From Schoenoplectus triqueter (Eukaryota; Streptophyta; Magnoliopsida; Poales; Cyperaceae): a DNA stretch of 64,000 bases. The stretch spans positions 186,001-250,000 of the forward strand of contig CAXKVV010002148.1 of the NCBI GenBank assembly GCA_964058805.1. Reading direction: 5' to 3'. The notes under the pieces were generated by a model. That model saw nothing but the letters and a program-made list of their open reading frames with translations, did not search any database and was not told the DNA's origin. Made by a program: the position numbers and the translations under genes. Shown in pieces: positions 1 to 11,070 of this stretch (position 1 is the stretch's first letter; each line of letters opens with the position of its first letter).

Positions 1-289
1 ATCTAATCATAGAAGGAAAGATGCTCTGGAATGGTGTTGAGTATATTTTCTGTGGGCAATAATATTTTTCTCTGAATAGATTAGATTTGATGTATGTAGC
101 TGAGCTGTATAGGATTGAATATAGAAAAAAATATTTGTGCACATCAATGGTATTCGTACAAGATAAAAAGAGGTGTTGTGTCTTCCTTAGTTTTTACACT
201 AATGATAATTATCTTGTAACATGATATTTGAGATTAAATAAAATTTGGGAGGGTAGGGAGTTTTTTTGGGAGTCCTTGTGTTCTTTCAT
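1..289. other. AT-rich flank 3' of the NLR remnant
   Basis: No gene or repeat recognised. On the minus strand this lies just after the stop of the LRR fragment and would be its 3' flank. Confidence 0.4.
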
Positions 290-1549
290 TCACAAACTTA
301 TTTCAGTCAATTTCTCGATAGCTTGTAGATCAAGGTCGCATTGCTGTAGAAACCCATCCATGGATATTAACGGGGGACACATTTTTATTTCTAATTCTCT
401 GAGTGATGATTTTAGGGATAGTGATGTGGGAATATTATTACCAGAACTTTGGTACAAACATGGAAGAGAAGTCAGGCCCACGTTCCAAACTTGAAATTCA
501 GTTAGAGAAAGTGGCATATCAGGCAACTTGTCTAGGTTTGGATAATAAAAAATAACAAGAATTTTCAAATATGGCATTTGACAAGAAAATAGTTGGTCTT
601 TCCACACTAGACAATTAAGTAATGTGAGAGATGACAGGTTTAAAGGGGGCGAAATATCTGCCATCCAATTAGGAGATCTTTGGCCTTTATAATTCACAAT
701 TATTAATTCCATTAGATTTGGATTGTGTTGGAGATTGTCAATGATGCACTCATGATTACTAGGATCACTATCTATCGTCCATCTCAGGAAAAGTGACATG
801 AGATTTTCCTTTTTCAATAGGTTCGCACTTTTAGCCTTATCTGGATATATTATGTTCTCAGTATCAGAAATAAAAAGTTTGCGGAGATTGATTAGTAGTG
901 TACCTTGTTCGTTTATAGAAAAATCTTTCTCCTGTCCAACAATGAAAGTTAACTCTTGAAGGGATGTCAGCTTGTGAATTGAAACAGGGAGCAAACATTT
1001 AAATGACTGAGATGCATAGTTTATATTAACTGATAGGTAGCGGTGTACCAAACAATTTATATCCTCCAGCAGTTGACAGCTACGATATATAGATATTTTT
1101 ATCAAACGTAAATATTTCTTAATTAATTTGTTTGGAAGAACAAATGGATTCGGGATAGCACCAGAATTTGTATTAGTAATTATAACCAAACTGTGCAAAT
1201 TCTCAAGCTGAGAGGCCCTTCCAATTTCACTTTCATGAATGGATATGTGTCGTATGCTGCTAGGTATCGCAACCAACCTATCATTAGATTCTACTCTACA
1301 ACATTCCCCCTAGGAAATATTTTTGGGCCAATTCATGCATCAAATCGTGCATAACATAAAACTCTTTGGCATCATATGAACGTGAATATTCAAAGAATGA
1401 TTTTCTCAATAGTGCTTGAAGTAATCATCTCCGATATCCTCCAACCTTTCTTCTCGACAGGATTGTTGTCAGAGAAATCCAGAAGTCATCCACATTTTGA
1501 TCAACTCATTTTTTTCAAACAAATAGTCTTGAGGAAATATGCTAAAGCA
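290..1549 (-). pseudogene. CC-NBS-LRR pseudogene, 3' half (RNBS-D, MHD, LRR)
   Basis: This is the C-terminal half of a plant intracellular immune receptor. Just inside the copia LTR boundary the minus strand reads CFSIFPQDYLFEKNELIKMW, a clear RNBS-D motif, followed by an in-frame TGA. After frame changes it reads FYVMHDLMHELAQKYF, the MHD motif that ends the NB-ARC domain. A 328-codon open frame (1,276 to 290) follows, with irregular leucine-rich repeats (for example LTSLQELTFIVGQ and SSLRELEIKMCPPL) and a stop. RNBS-D, MHD and LRR come in the normal NLR order, but stops and frameshifts in the first 270 bp make it a pseudogene. The matching N-terminal half lies at 35,335-35,969 on the same strand, which is expected if transposons split one gene. 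Family membership rests on motifs only. Confidence 0.85.
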
Positions 1550-2200
1550 TGTTGGAATTAATTATTATTAATTACAACACGTATGGGCTTATATGTAATG
1601 AATATATATTATATAATGGACTGTCAAATTATACCAATAATGAAGTGATCAAATTCTATATCGGATTTATTATATGTCATGAGAAGTGGGTCATTTAATG
1701 TGTAGAATGCGTATTAATGACTTTATGATTTAGTGATGGTTTGAATTATATAAAGTCTGATAATAATACAATTATGCTATTAATCCCTGAAGAACACAAC
1801 TATAGACAGTTTTCTGATTAAGCAGCGAACCCGTTAAGAGAGAATCTGGATCCGGTATGGACCCGTTAAGGTATAACTGCACTCTGTTATATGGACGTCC
1901 ATATATATGCAGGGATACTGTTGGTTTTGGCACAACACTCATTTCCCCACTTTCTGTCACCCTTTCATTTTCAACAGATCCAGATCTCTCTCTTAACACT
2001 GTTCCAGAAGAGAAGAAACTGTCGACGCCGGTCCTCTCAATCACTCCATCGGATTAGAGGAAGATTATTGGAAAGGCTAAAGGAGTCTGGTGATCAACGG
2101 GGTTGTGTCTCTCTGAAAGACTGACAGCATAAATCAAGGTAACTTAATATATGTTTAGGGTTCACTAGAGGATCATGGCCATAACAGTAAATTTCTATCA
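1550..2200 (+). repeat. 5' LTR of the outer Ty1/copia element (copia-1)
   Basis: A 651-bp LTR beginning TGTTGGAA and ending TTTCTATCA, followed after two bases by a TGGTATCAGAGC primer site. A TATA-like box (TATATAAAG) lies at 1,747-1,755. A perfect 16-nt palindrome centred on GACGTC lies near 1,889-1,904. No partner LTR exists in the window, so both borders rest on the TG...CA ends, the primer site, and the abrupt end of NLR coding sequence at 1,549. Confidence 0.8.
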
Positions 2201-2202
2201 AT

Positions 2203-2214
2203 TGGTATCAGAGC
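2203..2214 (+). other. Primer binding site of copia-1
   Basis: TGGTATCAGAGC matches the 3' end of initiator methionine tRNA, the standard primer of plant Ty1/copia elements. It lies two bases after the LTR. Confidence 0.9.
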
Positions 2215-3463
2215 CTACTCTAGTTGAATTGTTAAGATCTAATGACCGATTCAAAAATTTCTCAGAAATTTATATTTTTATAATTGGATCTGTTATTTTA
2301 ATCAAATAGTTTATGAATAGTTCGGAAATTTATAGATCTGTTTGTTAGATATGAAATTTTCATAAATTTCAATCAAGATTGACAATCAGTTTCGAAAATC
2401 AAGTTTATCAGAATTCAGAAATATTTCAGAAACTGTTTGGTCAACACAGTAGTTTCCGAATTGTATAATATTTACTGTTATATTATATGATTCTGTTAAG
2501 AAAATATGAATTTCTGATCTGTATTCCGCTGCGGTTATTTTTGAAGCAGTTGCCAATTAATTATTGCAGAAGGATTTGTAGGAAGGAAGCCCGTTCAGTA
2601 TTTTCATGCCTAACTCTTTTTTTGTAGAAGGATTATGAGATAGTATGACCATGTTGCCTTGTGTGAAACTTGTAATGCATGAATGAATGATGTGTGTAAG
2701 CGGCCTAAAGTGCCAATTAATTATTTTTATTTTGGTGGCTTGCATGTCACATAACATATGTATCATCCTTAGGATTTGTATAATTTTCATTTATTATTAG
2801 GCTAGTAATTTTGATAAGAATGAGAGATTTAAATTTAGAATAGGATGATGGCTTGTGAAGATGATTCTTACGAAGGAGATCATCATGCCTTGGGTCATAC
2901 TATCTCGCTTATGAATTGATTATGTTGGTTGTTGTTTATTCGGTATTGATTGCATGAACTCATGAATTGATTGCATGAACCCATGAATTGATATTTAGGT
3001 TAAGCCAACATATTTGAGAAATTTATTTGGATAATGTTAAATCATTATTAAGGCTTCAGATAAAATACATTTTTTAAAATAATTAACAAAATTATTATCT
3101 TACCAAAGTAAGCTCTTATATTGGCGTTAATTATTTTTCAAGACTTGTATACGGAGGATATACATATAATATTTGATTTTTGGACTATCCCAAAGGAAAG
3201 ACAACAATCACTTATTATATGTAAACAGATTGTAGTAATATATAGGTAATGGTCAATAAGTTTTAGGTGTGATTAGTTGATTGACCCAAAGGAAGGTTGA
3301 CTAATTGACATCAAATGGACCGTTATATATCATTATTACGCCTAATTATCTTAGAATAATAATTGATTCCAAAGAACACTTATTATTTGAGGATACTTAG
3401 TTGATGGAATATGCCTTATTTTGATTTAATATTATAATTCAGACATTTGATTCGTTATATTAC
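2215..3463 (+). other. Untranslated leader of copia-1
   Basis: About 1.25 kb of AT-rich sequence between the primer site and gag, without a supported reading frame. Leaders of this length are common in copia elements. Short imperfect direct repeats such as catgaattgattgcatgaa occur near 2,950-2,990. Confidence 0.6.
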
Positions 3464-3686
3464 ATGTATTTTTCAGCAAAAACTACTGATCTTACTGCCG
3501 GCATCAATAGCATTCCGATGCTGACGGGTTCTAGTTACAAGGAATGGAAAGATACCTTAGATATTATTCTTGGGTGTCTTGATCTAGACATAGCGTTACA
3601 GCAGGCTAAACCACCTGTACCTGCTCCAGAAAGTCTTGACAATGTTCAGAATGCGCATGCACGGTGGATGAGGTCAAATCGCTTGT
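3464..3686 (+). pseudogene. copia-1 gag, 5' part, cut by the Tat insertion
   Basis: The frame starts at ATG 3,464. It reads TDLTAGINSIPMLTGSSYKEWKD and on to ARWMRSNRL, the typical N-terminal copia Gag domain. It is broken inside the Arg-Leu-Cys stretch by the giant gypsy element. Removing that element and one CTTGT copy rejoins the frame exactly to 33,071 (NRL then CLKVMQR). The frame itself was therefore intact here when the Tat element landed. Confidence 0.9.
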
Positions 3687-4002
3687 TGTGCGACCCTTTT
3701 TCGCGCGCCGCCGCACCGCCGCCGGGCGATGGGTTCTGCGGAAGAAGGACACGGAGATCCCTCCCGAGCGTGCATCTGATAGGTGTCGGCTGATTCTGCC
3801 AATTAGAGATATTTGGATGCACATTCAGGGGGTTTTTTAGTGATTGTGAGTTCTTGTAGATTCCGGTGGGCGCAAGCCCCCACCGTTAATTACCCTGGGC
3901 TACGAACCTCGAGGCACCTCTGGATCTTTGAAAGAGAGAAGCAAATAGTATAGTTAAGAGATGGGCAAGTGGTCGTCTAAGTTTATAAAAACGGATCTAC
4001 GG

Positions 4003-4545
4003 AAGATGAACCTACCAACAGACCGGTTCAATCTAGGGAAGACAAAACCTACAAACAGATCGGTTTTATCCTATGGTGGACGAACCTACAAACAGACCGG
4101 TTCAGTCCATGCCTCCTCGAGATGTAACCTTACCAACAGACCAGGTTAATCTCTTCATAGGGGGCTTGAGGTGAGTCTACATACAGACCGACTCGACCTC
4201 CGTTGATCTAGAAGATAAACCTACAAACAGACCGGTTCAATCTTAACTAGTCAACAACCAATCACACAAGATACAACTCAAAGCGCTGAGCCGGTTGATC
4301 TTGAGGTTGGTGAATCAGGAGAAGGGTGGATATGGCCCACGTGTTTCTTCTCACCGATCTTCTAGATCATGAATTCGTAGCACTAAGCCGATTCATAAAC
4401 CTAGGAAACACAATTGCACACAATGTCAAACATGAAGCGCTGGGCCAGTTCAACATTGAGGCATGTGTTAGTGAAGGAACCTACCTACAGAACGGTTCAC
4501 ATTCACTGTTTTGTGGATGAATCTACCAACAGACCGATTCAATCT
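4003..4545. repeat. Degenerate interspersed repeat, core CTACAAACAGACCGGTTCA
   Basis: At least seven imperfect copies of a roughly 20-bp core separated by variable spacers, for example near 4,010, 4,047, 4,085, 4,130, 4,172, 4,220 and 4,528. They are mirrored in the other LTR at 26,015-26,557. Variable spacing rules out a simple tandem array. Function unknown. Confidence 0.75.
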
Positions 4546-4744
4546 CACATTCTCGGGAAAATGAGTCAGGAGACAAACTCGTCGACGGACGAGTTCAGTC
4601 TTGCCAGCTCAAATGGTCATGAATTACTTGTTCATGACACCGAGTCATTAAGATGTCACTTCGTTCGGACATCGTAATGTTCTTCATCTTCAAAGTCGAC
4701 ATATCTCTCCATGCTGATGTCGTAGCTTTGGTCAATCTTCAACG

Positions 4745-5240
4745 AACGTCAAGATGTTCTTGTCTCGACTAATCATTCTACGTGTTGCATTACTTGTGCA
4801 AAATTACTATGTAGCCCTACACCCCTTGTGTGAGCGTATTCAATCATGAGTTACTTGCTCATGGCAGCGAGTCATTAAGATGTCACCTCTCTAGGACATC
4901 GTAATGTTCTTCTTCTTCAGAGTCGACGTATATCTTCATGTTAGTATCGTAGCTCTGGTTATTCTTCATCAAACATCAAGATGTTCTTGTCTCGATGTGT
5001 CTTCTCAGGTCGCTATCGAAGCCTTAATCTTCTCACGTCAAGATGTTCTTGTCTCAATGCATCTTCTTCATATTGCTATCAAAGCCTTACTCTTCTCACG
5101 TTGAGATGTTCTTGTCTCAACGTATCTTATTATTATTCATCAAATGTCAAGATGTTCTTGTCTCGACATATCTTCTCATATCACTATTAAATCCTTAATC
5201 ATCTTACATCAAGACGTTCTTGTCTTGACTAATCGTTCTA
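4745..5240. repeat. Six copies of a small hairpin repeat, core CAAGATGTTCTTGTCTC
   Basis: Copies lie near 4,750, 4,976, 5,037, 5,100, 5,146 and 5,209. The core holds the hairpin CAAGA-TGT-TCTTG. In several copies the flanks GTC and GAC, or GTT and AAC, extend the pairing with compensating changes. The same array is in the right LTR. It lies in the part of the LTR close to its element-sense 3' end. Confidence 0.75.
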
Positions 5241-5330
5241 AATGTTGTGTGAATATTCTCATGTGAGCATTTTTATTCATTTCAAAATATGCAAAGCCTA
5301 TATAATACTTTCTATTATTATGCATTTATC

Positions 5331-5370
<40 letters not shown>
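5331..5370. repeat. (ATT)n microsatellite in LTR
   Basis: About 13 ATT units inside the AT-rich part of the LTR (5,280-6,480). The same run is in the right LTR at about 27,342-27,381. A tyrosine-run reading frame here is an artefact of the repeat. Confidence 0.95.
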
Positions 5371-6872
5371 TTATTTATTCTATTTATCTATGTAGAAAAT
5401 TATTTACAAAAATAATAAGAAAAGGGGTAGCTATTAACTTAGAACTTTATTTATATTTTTGGGATTTTTATAATAGCTAAAATAGTAGAATTTTATTTTT
5501 ATTACCACTTAAAATAATAGAAAATAAAATGGCTATGATTTTTATTTGTATTTTTTTTTTAAAATGTTCATAATAGCTAAAGTAATAGGATTTTTATTAT
5601 TATATTCTACTATTCATTATGTAAGAATCATTTACAAAATTAAAAGGTAGTTAGCTATACTATTTTACCATTATTATTTTTATTATATTTTTTTTATTTT
5701 TAATATCTATAATAGCTAAAAAGAAATCATTACTAATATTCTATTCTATTTATTATACTATTCATTATATCTATTTCTATTATTTCTATTTATTATCTAT
5801 ATAAAAGTACAAGATTTTTTATTACTAGTCATAAGAGGTGAAATTCATTATGTTTTTATTATAACTATTATTTTATTACATTTTATTCATCAAAAGTATA
5901 TTTTTGTATATTTGTATAAAAATAACAAAAGAAATACAATTCATATTATAAAACTATATTATCATTCTTTATTATGAAAGAAAATGCATTTTACTATTTA
6001 TTACCATGGTATTATATTTTTGTATTTTTGTGCTATTTATTTATTATTCTTTTTACAGGAAAATATCAAGAAAATATCAATATGATATCTATTATTGCAT
6101 ATATATTTTTATCAAAGAATATAGCTAATCTCATCATTTATTATAGTATATTACTATCACTATTATAATTTCATGGAAAATCATTTGAAAAATTACTAAA
6201 ATATATCTAGTTATTATTTATGATTTTTATTTGTATTTTTGGAATTTTTGTAGTATTTAAAATGACAAATCAAAGCTAAGTCAAATATACCAATATATGT
6301 AATGTATTTTGCTTTTAAATTGTTTTATCATGATTATATTTCTAAAACTGGAATATTATTGTATAGAAAAATAGTATGAAAAATAAGAAAATTTTAGAAA
6401 CAAATTCGAGTCAATTTGGAGTTCAATAGCATTTTCAAATCATTTATTTACTCCATATTATCACTATTCTGTTATTATTTAATTAATGGGCTTAATCTGG
6501 GCCGCCAGATCTGCTCCAAGATTGGCGCCTAGTTTATTCAAATGTTTCATTTATATGTGGGCCGTTAGATCCAGTTGAGATACGTATTTGATATATGTAA
6601 GGCCCAGATCCTTTCTTGGTTTAATAATTGAATTTCCCGATGGATCCTGTCTGTTAATAGACCTCAAGATTAGTGCGCGCTTCAAGGTTCGTGCCAACGG
6701 ATCTCTCGTCTCTTCCAAGCCGTTTCCATGTCAGGATTCGCGCTGAGCAGCGCTTCCGGCGATCGGAGTACCTCTTCTACGATCAGGTCAGTACCTCTGC
6801 ATCGTCTTGCCTTGTAGAGTTCCTTTGCGGTTCTTGATCGAGAATCCATACGGTGAAAGATGTCGCACAGTG

Positions 6873-7172
6873 GTACCGGTCAATGCATCAATTAGAATTG
6901 GTACCGAGATGTTTCATTCACCAAATTCAACAGAATTAATCGTAGTTTTTAACAATTACAAGATCGATGAGCATCGCCTTGATATATTATCATGTTTTGA
7001 AGCAATTTGATTGACTCCTCTTGAGCTAGTAATGGTGCAGGACCACCTCATCATTTGTCAATGCACAGTACCAATTGGTACCGAGTCGTTTTTTTGCCAA
7101 ATTCGCTAAACTTAATCGGTTTCTTTCATAATTACAAGATCAATGAGTGTCGCTTGAATGTAATAAGCTGAT
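6873..7172. repeat. Direct duplication around GGTACCGAG in LTR
   Basis: Two diverged copies (about 6,873-7,000 and 7,050-7,165) share, in order, the blocks CAATGCA, AATTGGTACCGAG, CCAAATTC, TTAATCG and AATTACAAGATC(G/A)ATGAG. This is one of several duplications that enlarged the LTR. Confidence 0.7.
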
Positions 7173-7233
7173 CTTAGATGACTATGAAGGATATCATTCA
7201 GTGACAATTGTGTTGGAGCACTTGTGATTCAAG

Positions 7234-7255
7234 AATGGTACCGATCGGTACCATT
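7234..7255. repeat. Perfect 22-nt palindrome with two GGTACC sites
   Basis: The two 11-nt arms are exact reverse complements, meet in CGATCG, and carry GGTACC on each side. The palindrome is identical in the right LTR (29,245-29,266). It lies just beyond the GGTACC-containing duplicated blocks, so it may be a protein binding site or a structural element; neither is shown. Confidence 0.9.
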
Positions 7256-7313
7256 TTCAATTTCTTACCAACTTGAAGCATTCACTAACCATAATTATTC
7301 AATTAACACCCCT

Positions 7314-7650
7314 CAGGCCTAAAGGCACACCCAGCTTCAGCTAGGGCCAGTGGCTCACTGAGATTGCAATAGTGTTAATCGATTTAGCAATATACTGTTC
7401 TATTATCAGATTAAACAATTCCAATACAAAATTGCAAAGCCTAAGTTCCTAGCTGAATGAATCATGCAATTGAAGTGATTAAGAGACAGCAAGTTCATAC
7501 CTTAAGTCATTATGTGAATGGATACAAAGAAATTAATCAAGAAATGAAAATTTACCATGGAAACTCTATAATTATGCATTCTTAGCATTTGTGATCAATC
7601 CAGGCCTAAAGGCTCACCAATTACTTTGTAATTGGGCCAGTGGCTCACTG
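7314..7650. repeat. Paired hairpin modules with conserved flanks in LTR
   Basis: Two modules (7,314-7,360 and 7,601-7,650) share the left flank CAGGCCTAAAGGC(A/T)CACC and the right flank GGGCCAGTGGCTCACTG. Their centres differ: CCAATTAC-TTT-GTAATTGG in the second, and CCC-AGCT-TC-AGCT-A-GGG in the first. Both centres fold into hairpins although the stem sequences are unrelated. The same pair occurs at 29,325-29,371 and 29,612-29,661. Confidence 0.8.
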
Positions 7651-8397
7651 GATATTATGATATTATTCAACAATTAATTCTAATAACAAGAAATGGCAAA
7701 ATCAGAAAAGAAATAAAGGAGATTTTAAGAAAATAGACCCCAATAGCAAAATTGGTCAAGAAATTCTCATAAAATGTATCAAATAGCAAAGATTCCAGAG
7801 GAGATAACAAAAATATATGCTAATTAACCCAATTCATACGATTGATTACCTCAAGCTTTGACAGAAATTTCAATTATTCGAATTCTTCTTATTAGCTCTT
7901 AATAAAGACTCTCTCTTTCCTCTGTGATCACTATTGGGTGTATATAGGTGTGTGTATACTCTTGATTGCTCTTCTAATGACCTCTCCCTTCTACTGTTGC
8001 TGATTCTCCATTTATATAGGCTAGAACCGGCCAATTGAACCCAATTGCGATTGGTTGAGTGCCTTTCATCAGGATTGCCACCTTGGATGAATCTCTACCC
8101 TCCATTCTACTTCAATTAATGGCTGAGATTGATTTGTGTTTGTTGTGAAAACCGCCCAACTGCTTTCTGTTATGGTTTGACTGTGCCGCAACTCGTTTGA
8201 CTCCAATTCAACAGCTACTTTGATTGATAAGCAAGCCCTCTTATCAATAATTCATATTTAAATACCTCTGCACCATGGTTAACATTTTCTCTCTCTCAAT
8301 TTCACTAAATTTCGTTTATTTCAAAAGCCGGTTTCTGCCTCATTTCTTCTCTTGGCGCAATTCACTTCTTCCACTCAATCACTCACTCTTTCCATGC

Positions 8398-8615
8398 TAA
8401 TTGGCGTCGCCTTGATCTGAATAAGCTCTCTGATCGTTCAATTTGGCCTTTGAAGCGCCTATCAAGCTTGCCTCTTTATTACTATCTCCGGCGATTCTTC
8501 ACATTTGCACCTTCCTCTAACTCAATTGCTTCACAATCACCTCTCAATCGGCGTCGCCTTAGCTCAAGGAAGCTCCCTCTGTGCTCAATTTGGTGCTTGA
8601 AGCCTTCAATTACAT
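8398..8615. repeat. Direct duplication around GGCGTCGCCTT in LTR
   Basis: Two diverged copies, starting near 8,402 and 8,550, share GGCGTCGCCTT, AAGCTC, TCAATTTGG and CTTGAAGC in the same order, about 150 bp apart. Confidence 0.6.
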
Positions 8616-9269
8616 CTCCTTAGAATCGCTCCATTACTGTCTCAACTCAAACTGTGGTAATTTCACTATTCAACCCTTCCTTCACTGTCATCCCTTTGTT
8701 CTTACCCTTCTGACTGATGCATTGATGTTTATTGAATGCTTTTAAGTCTCTAAAATGGTGAGGCGCCATGGAAGGAAGATGATGATCGCGCGCGGGGAGA
8801 AGAAGAAGGAAGAGGGAGAGCGGGGAGAGTGTTCGGCTGGGATGGATGGCTCAGGCGCACGCGCACCAAAGCGCCAGAGGGGAGTAGGTCAGCGACTGGG
8901 GGAGCATGCACCAGGTTCATCTTCTTTCCATCTCTTGTTTTAAATTGAATTGCGCTGTATTGGATAAACAGGATGAATGGACTTGGTTTACATCTTTAGC
9001 TTATGATCCTAGCCTTATTCACCTGACTACTGGGTCCCACCTGTAAGGTTTTAAGCGTTTAAGGCTGTGAGGTTAGCAACTGATTAATGCTAATATGCTG
9101 AGGTGGCTCTTCCTGATTGGTTGATTGCTTGTTAAACAAATCCTTAACACTAATGACCTGTAAATGGTGGGTGATGTGGCTCTGCCTAGTAATGCCATGT
9201 GTGTTGTCATCTGCTGACCTGTACCAATCATAGGAAGCCATTTGTCATTCTTTATATACACTATATGAT

Positions 9270-9600
9270 GACATGGCACCAGTGAGTGCATGCCATGTGG
9301 CACTCAGTGGGGCCCACTTGTCAGTCGCCTTATAGCATAGTGGGATTCACAGTGGTGAGGTGGACCAATAAGGGTAGGCCACATGGCACCTGACTGTTGA
9401 AGTGGCCCTATAGCATGCTGCCATTTGTCCAGCTGTTGAATGAGATGGCTGCTGATGTGGACCAATGGCTGACCGCCATGTGGCATAGGTGGGACCCACT
9501 TGTCAGGTCTGTAGGGGTGTGGGGCCCACATGGCTGAGGTGGACCAATGGGGTGCTGACACGTGGCATGAGGTGGCCCAATGAGGTGCTGACACGTGTCA
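9270..9600. repeat. Cluster of GGGACCCACTTGTCAG and GCCATGTGGCA motifs in LTR
   Basis: Repeated short blocks such as GTGGACCAAT, CCATGTGGCA, GGCCCAC(A/T)TG and CCCACTTGTCAG alternate here and reappear at 10,430-10,765. The cluster ends with two GTGCTGACACGTG blocks. CACGTG is a G-box core, the site bound by plant bZIP and bHLH factors, so a regulatory role is possible but unproven. Confidence 0.6.
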
Positions 9601-10013
9601 CACCCTCTCTCTTCTCTGATTCGGTATAGGTGTGTTTAGGATCCCCAGTTTGCACCCAGATGAATCTCTGTCCCCAGATTGCACCCAGATGAACCCTTGA
9701 TTGAATCTCAGCCTTTGATTAATCTATTTATTCTGCCTTTATCTTCCCTGAATTTATTCTGATAGCTCCACTTATCCAAAAATTATGAAATTTTCACCAA
9801 AAATCCCTAAATTCATGATGATCATCCCTGTAATTTTTAATTCCATTTTTACCCCTCCTTCTCTGAATTAAAAATTCTTTTATTCATAAAACCCTATTAT
9901 TCTCTCTGAATTAATCCCTGATCTCAGTTGTAGCTCTGTGTCTCTGCCAATTATCTCCCTCTTGCAGAAACCACCCTAACTAAATACCAATTAGACTTAT
10001 ATTGATATTCATT

Positions 10014-10250
10014 AGGGCTTGATTTGATCAAATGCTGACTACTTATCAGCAATTAATACAAATCTAGACTTGATCAGGTGGTTGCTCCCAGCTTTGGCAC
10101 CTGATCAGTCTTGTGAAATTGACTTTCAATCCCTTAACATGAGGGTGACTTGGTCAAAGAACTGACTACTTATCAGTAATTGACACAAATCAAAGCATGG
10201 TTAGGTGGTTGCTCGCAGCTTTGGCACCAAGTCAGCCTTGAAAGTAAAAT
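10014..10250. repeat. Direct duplication (period about 128 bp) in LTR
   Basis: Copies at about 10,014-10,125 and 10,142-10,245 share CTGACTACTTATCAG, then AGGTGGTTGCTC(C/G)CAGCTTTGGCACC, and a closing CAGTCTTG or CAGCCTTG. Confidence 0.8.
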
Positions 10251-10487
10251 CACATTTGGAATTTCTCATGATTAGTTGCATCAAAATGCTAGCTTGGCAT
10301 TGACATCATTTCATGTAGTATAGGGATTACACTGCTTCAGCTCCTTCCTAGGGTTAGCTTCAAAGGCAGATTTCTAGGGTTCAATTCTGACCCTCTTCAA
10401 TAGGTCACTGAGGTGTGGGGTCCACCTGCCAGTGAAAATGGTCACATGGTGACTCATCAGATAGACTATGCTATTAGGTTCATCTAC

Positions 10488-10921
10488 AAGGGACTGCCAG
10501 GTGGGTCCCACTTGTCAGATAAAAATGTAATCAAATGGCTGACCCATCAAGAGATCTTCTCTCTCCTAAATCTCCCGAGGGTCAGCCACCTCGAATGAGT
10601 AGGAGGTGGCTGGGTATTTATATCCTTGCTCCATATTTAGGATTTCCTTGTGGGATTAATGCTTAACCTCTGTTCCGGGTTGGTTAGCTTTCTTAACAAA
10701 AATAGGCTAGGTCCATGTCATTGGAGCTGCTCATAAGGGACTGCCATGTGGGTCCCACTTGTCAGAAAAGATAAAATCACATGGTGACACCCAAGAGGTC
10801 TCCTCTCTCCCTCGATCTTCTTGGGTGTCACACATGCTGAGTGGATAGAGAATAGCGGGGTATTTATACTCTCCACTTGCGCCCAGCATTCCGTTGTGGG
10901 ACTAATGGATTTGTTCCGGGG
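10488..10921 (+). promoter_or_regulatory. Duplicated TATA module in the LTR, facing the mobile-domain gene
   Basis: Two copies of an about 190-bp module (10,488-10,680 and 10,735-10,921, period about 247). Each holds AAGGGACTGCCA, then GTGGGTCCCACTTGTCAG, an inverted-repeat block, GGGTATTTATA and finally TTCCGGG. The TATA-like boxes are at 10,615-10,623 and 10,861-10,868. They read rightwards, opposite to gag-pol and towards the mobile-domain gene that begins 0.4-0.7 kb downstream. I infer an antisense promoter pair. The same modules in the other LTR (32,499-32,691 and 32,746-32,932) would fire into the copia-1 remnant. Confidence 0.55.
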
Positions 10922-11054
10922 TTATGCAGCGACTTTTCCGATCAGTGGGCCACCTTTCTACTGCTCCCTCTCTTCTTCCCCTTTCTTATGATTTATCATC
11001 AATTTATTTCATTTATTCATCTATTCATCCTTGAAATTTTTTCAAGGGTAAACA

Positions 11055-11070
11055 AAGAGCCACCCACCAA
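11055..11070 (-). other. Possible polypurine tract of the Tat element (weak)
   Basis: On the minus strand the bases just before the 3' LTR read TTGGTGGGTGGCTCTT. This is G-rich but not a clean purine run. It is placed here because plus-strand priming must occur next to this LTR. Confidence 0.3.

Larger units (their letters stand above)
3687..11054 (-). repeat. Tat element LTR, left copy (3' LTR in element orientation)
   Basis: A 7,368-bp LTR with TG...CA ends (plus strand TGTGCGACCC to GGGTAAACA). Against the right copy I saw one single-base indel near 4,734 and three substitutions near 5,007, 6,563 and 8,766. It is built from many internal direct duplications, hairpins and an ATT microsatellite, listed separately. 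It encodes no recognisable protein. A minus-strand TATA-like sequence (CCTATATAAA, 8,011-8,020) could be the promoter of genomic RNA; that is a weak inference. Confidence 0.95.

Noticed and set aside
3961..4677. Small frames and repeated cores in the LTR, considered as a CRISPR-like array
   Set aside because: Repeat cores are imperfect with irregular spacing, there are no cas genes, and the host is a plant.
5289..5480. Tyrosine-run reading frame
   Set aside because: It is a translation of the (ATT)n microsatellite and recurs identically in the other LTR.
8755..8943. Basic, Gly/Glu/Lys-rich 62-codon frame in the LTR
   Set aside because: Low-complexity purine-rich DNA with no recognisable domain; a single substitution between LTR copies falls in it and nothing shows coding selection.
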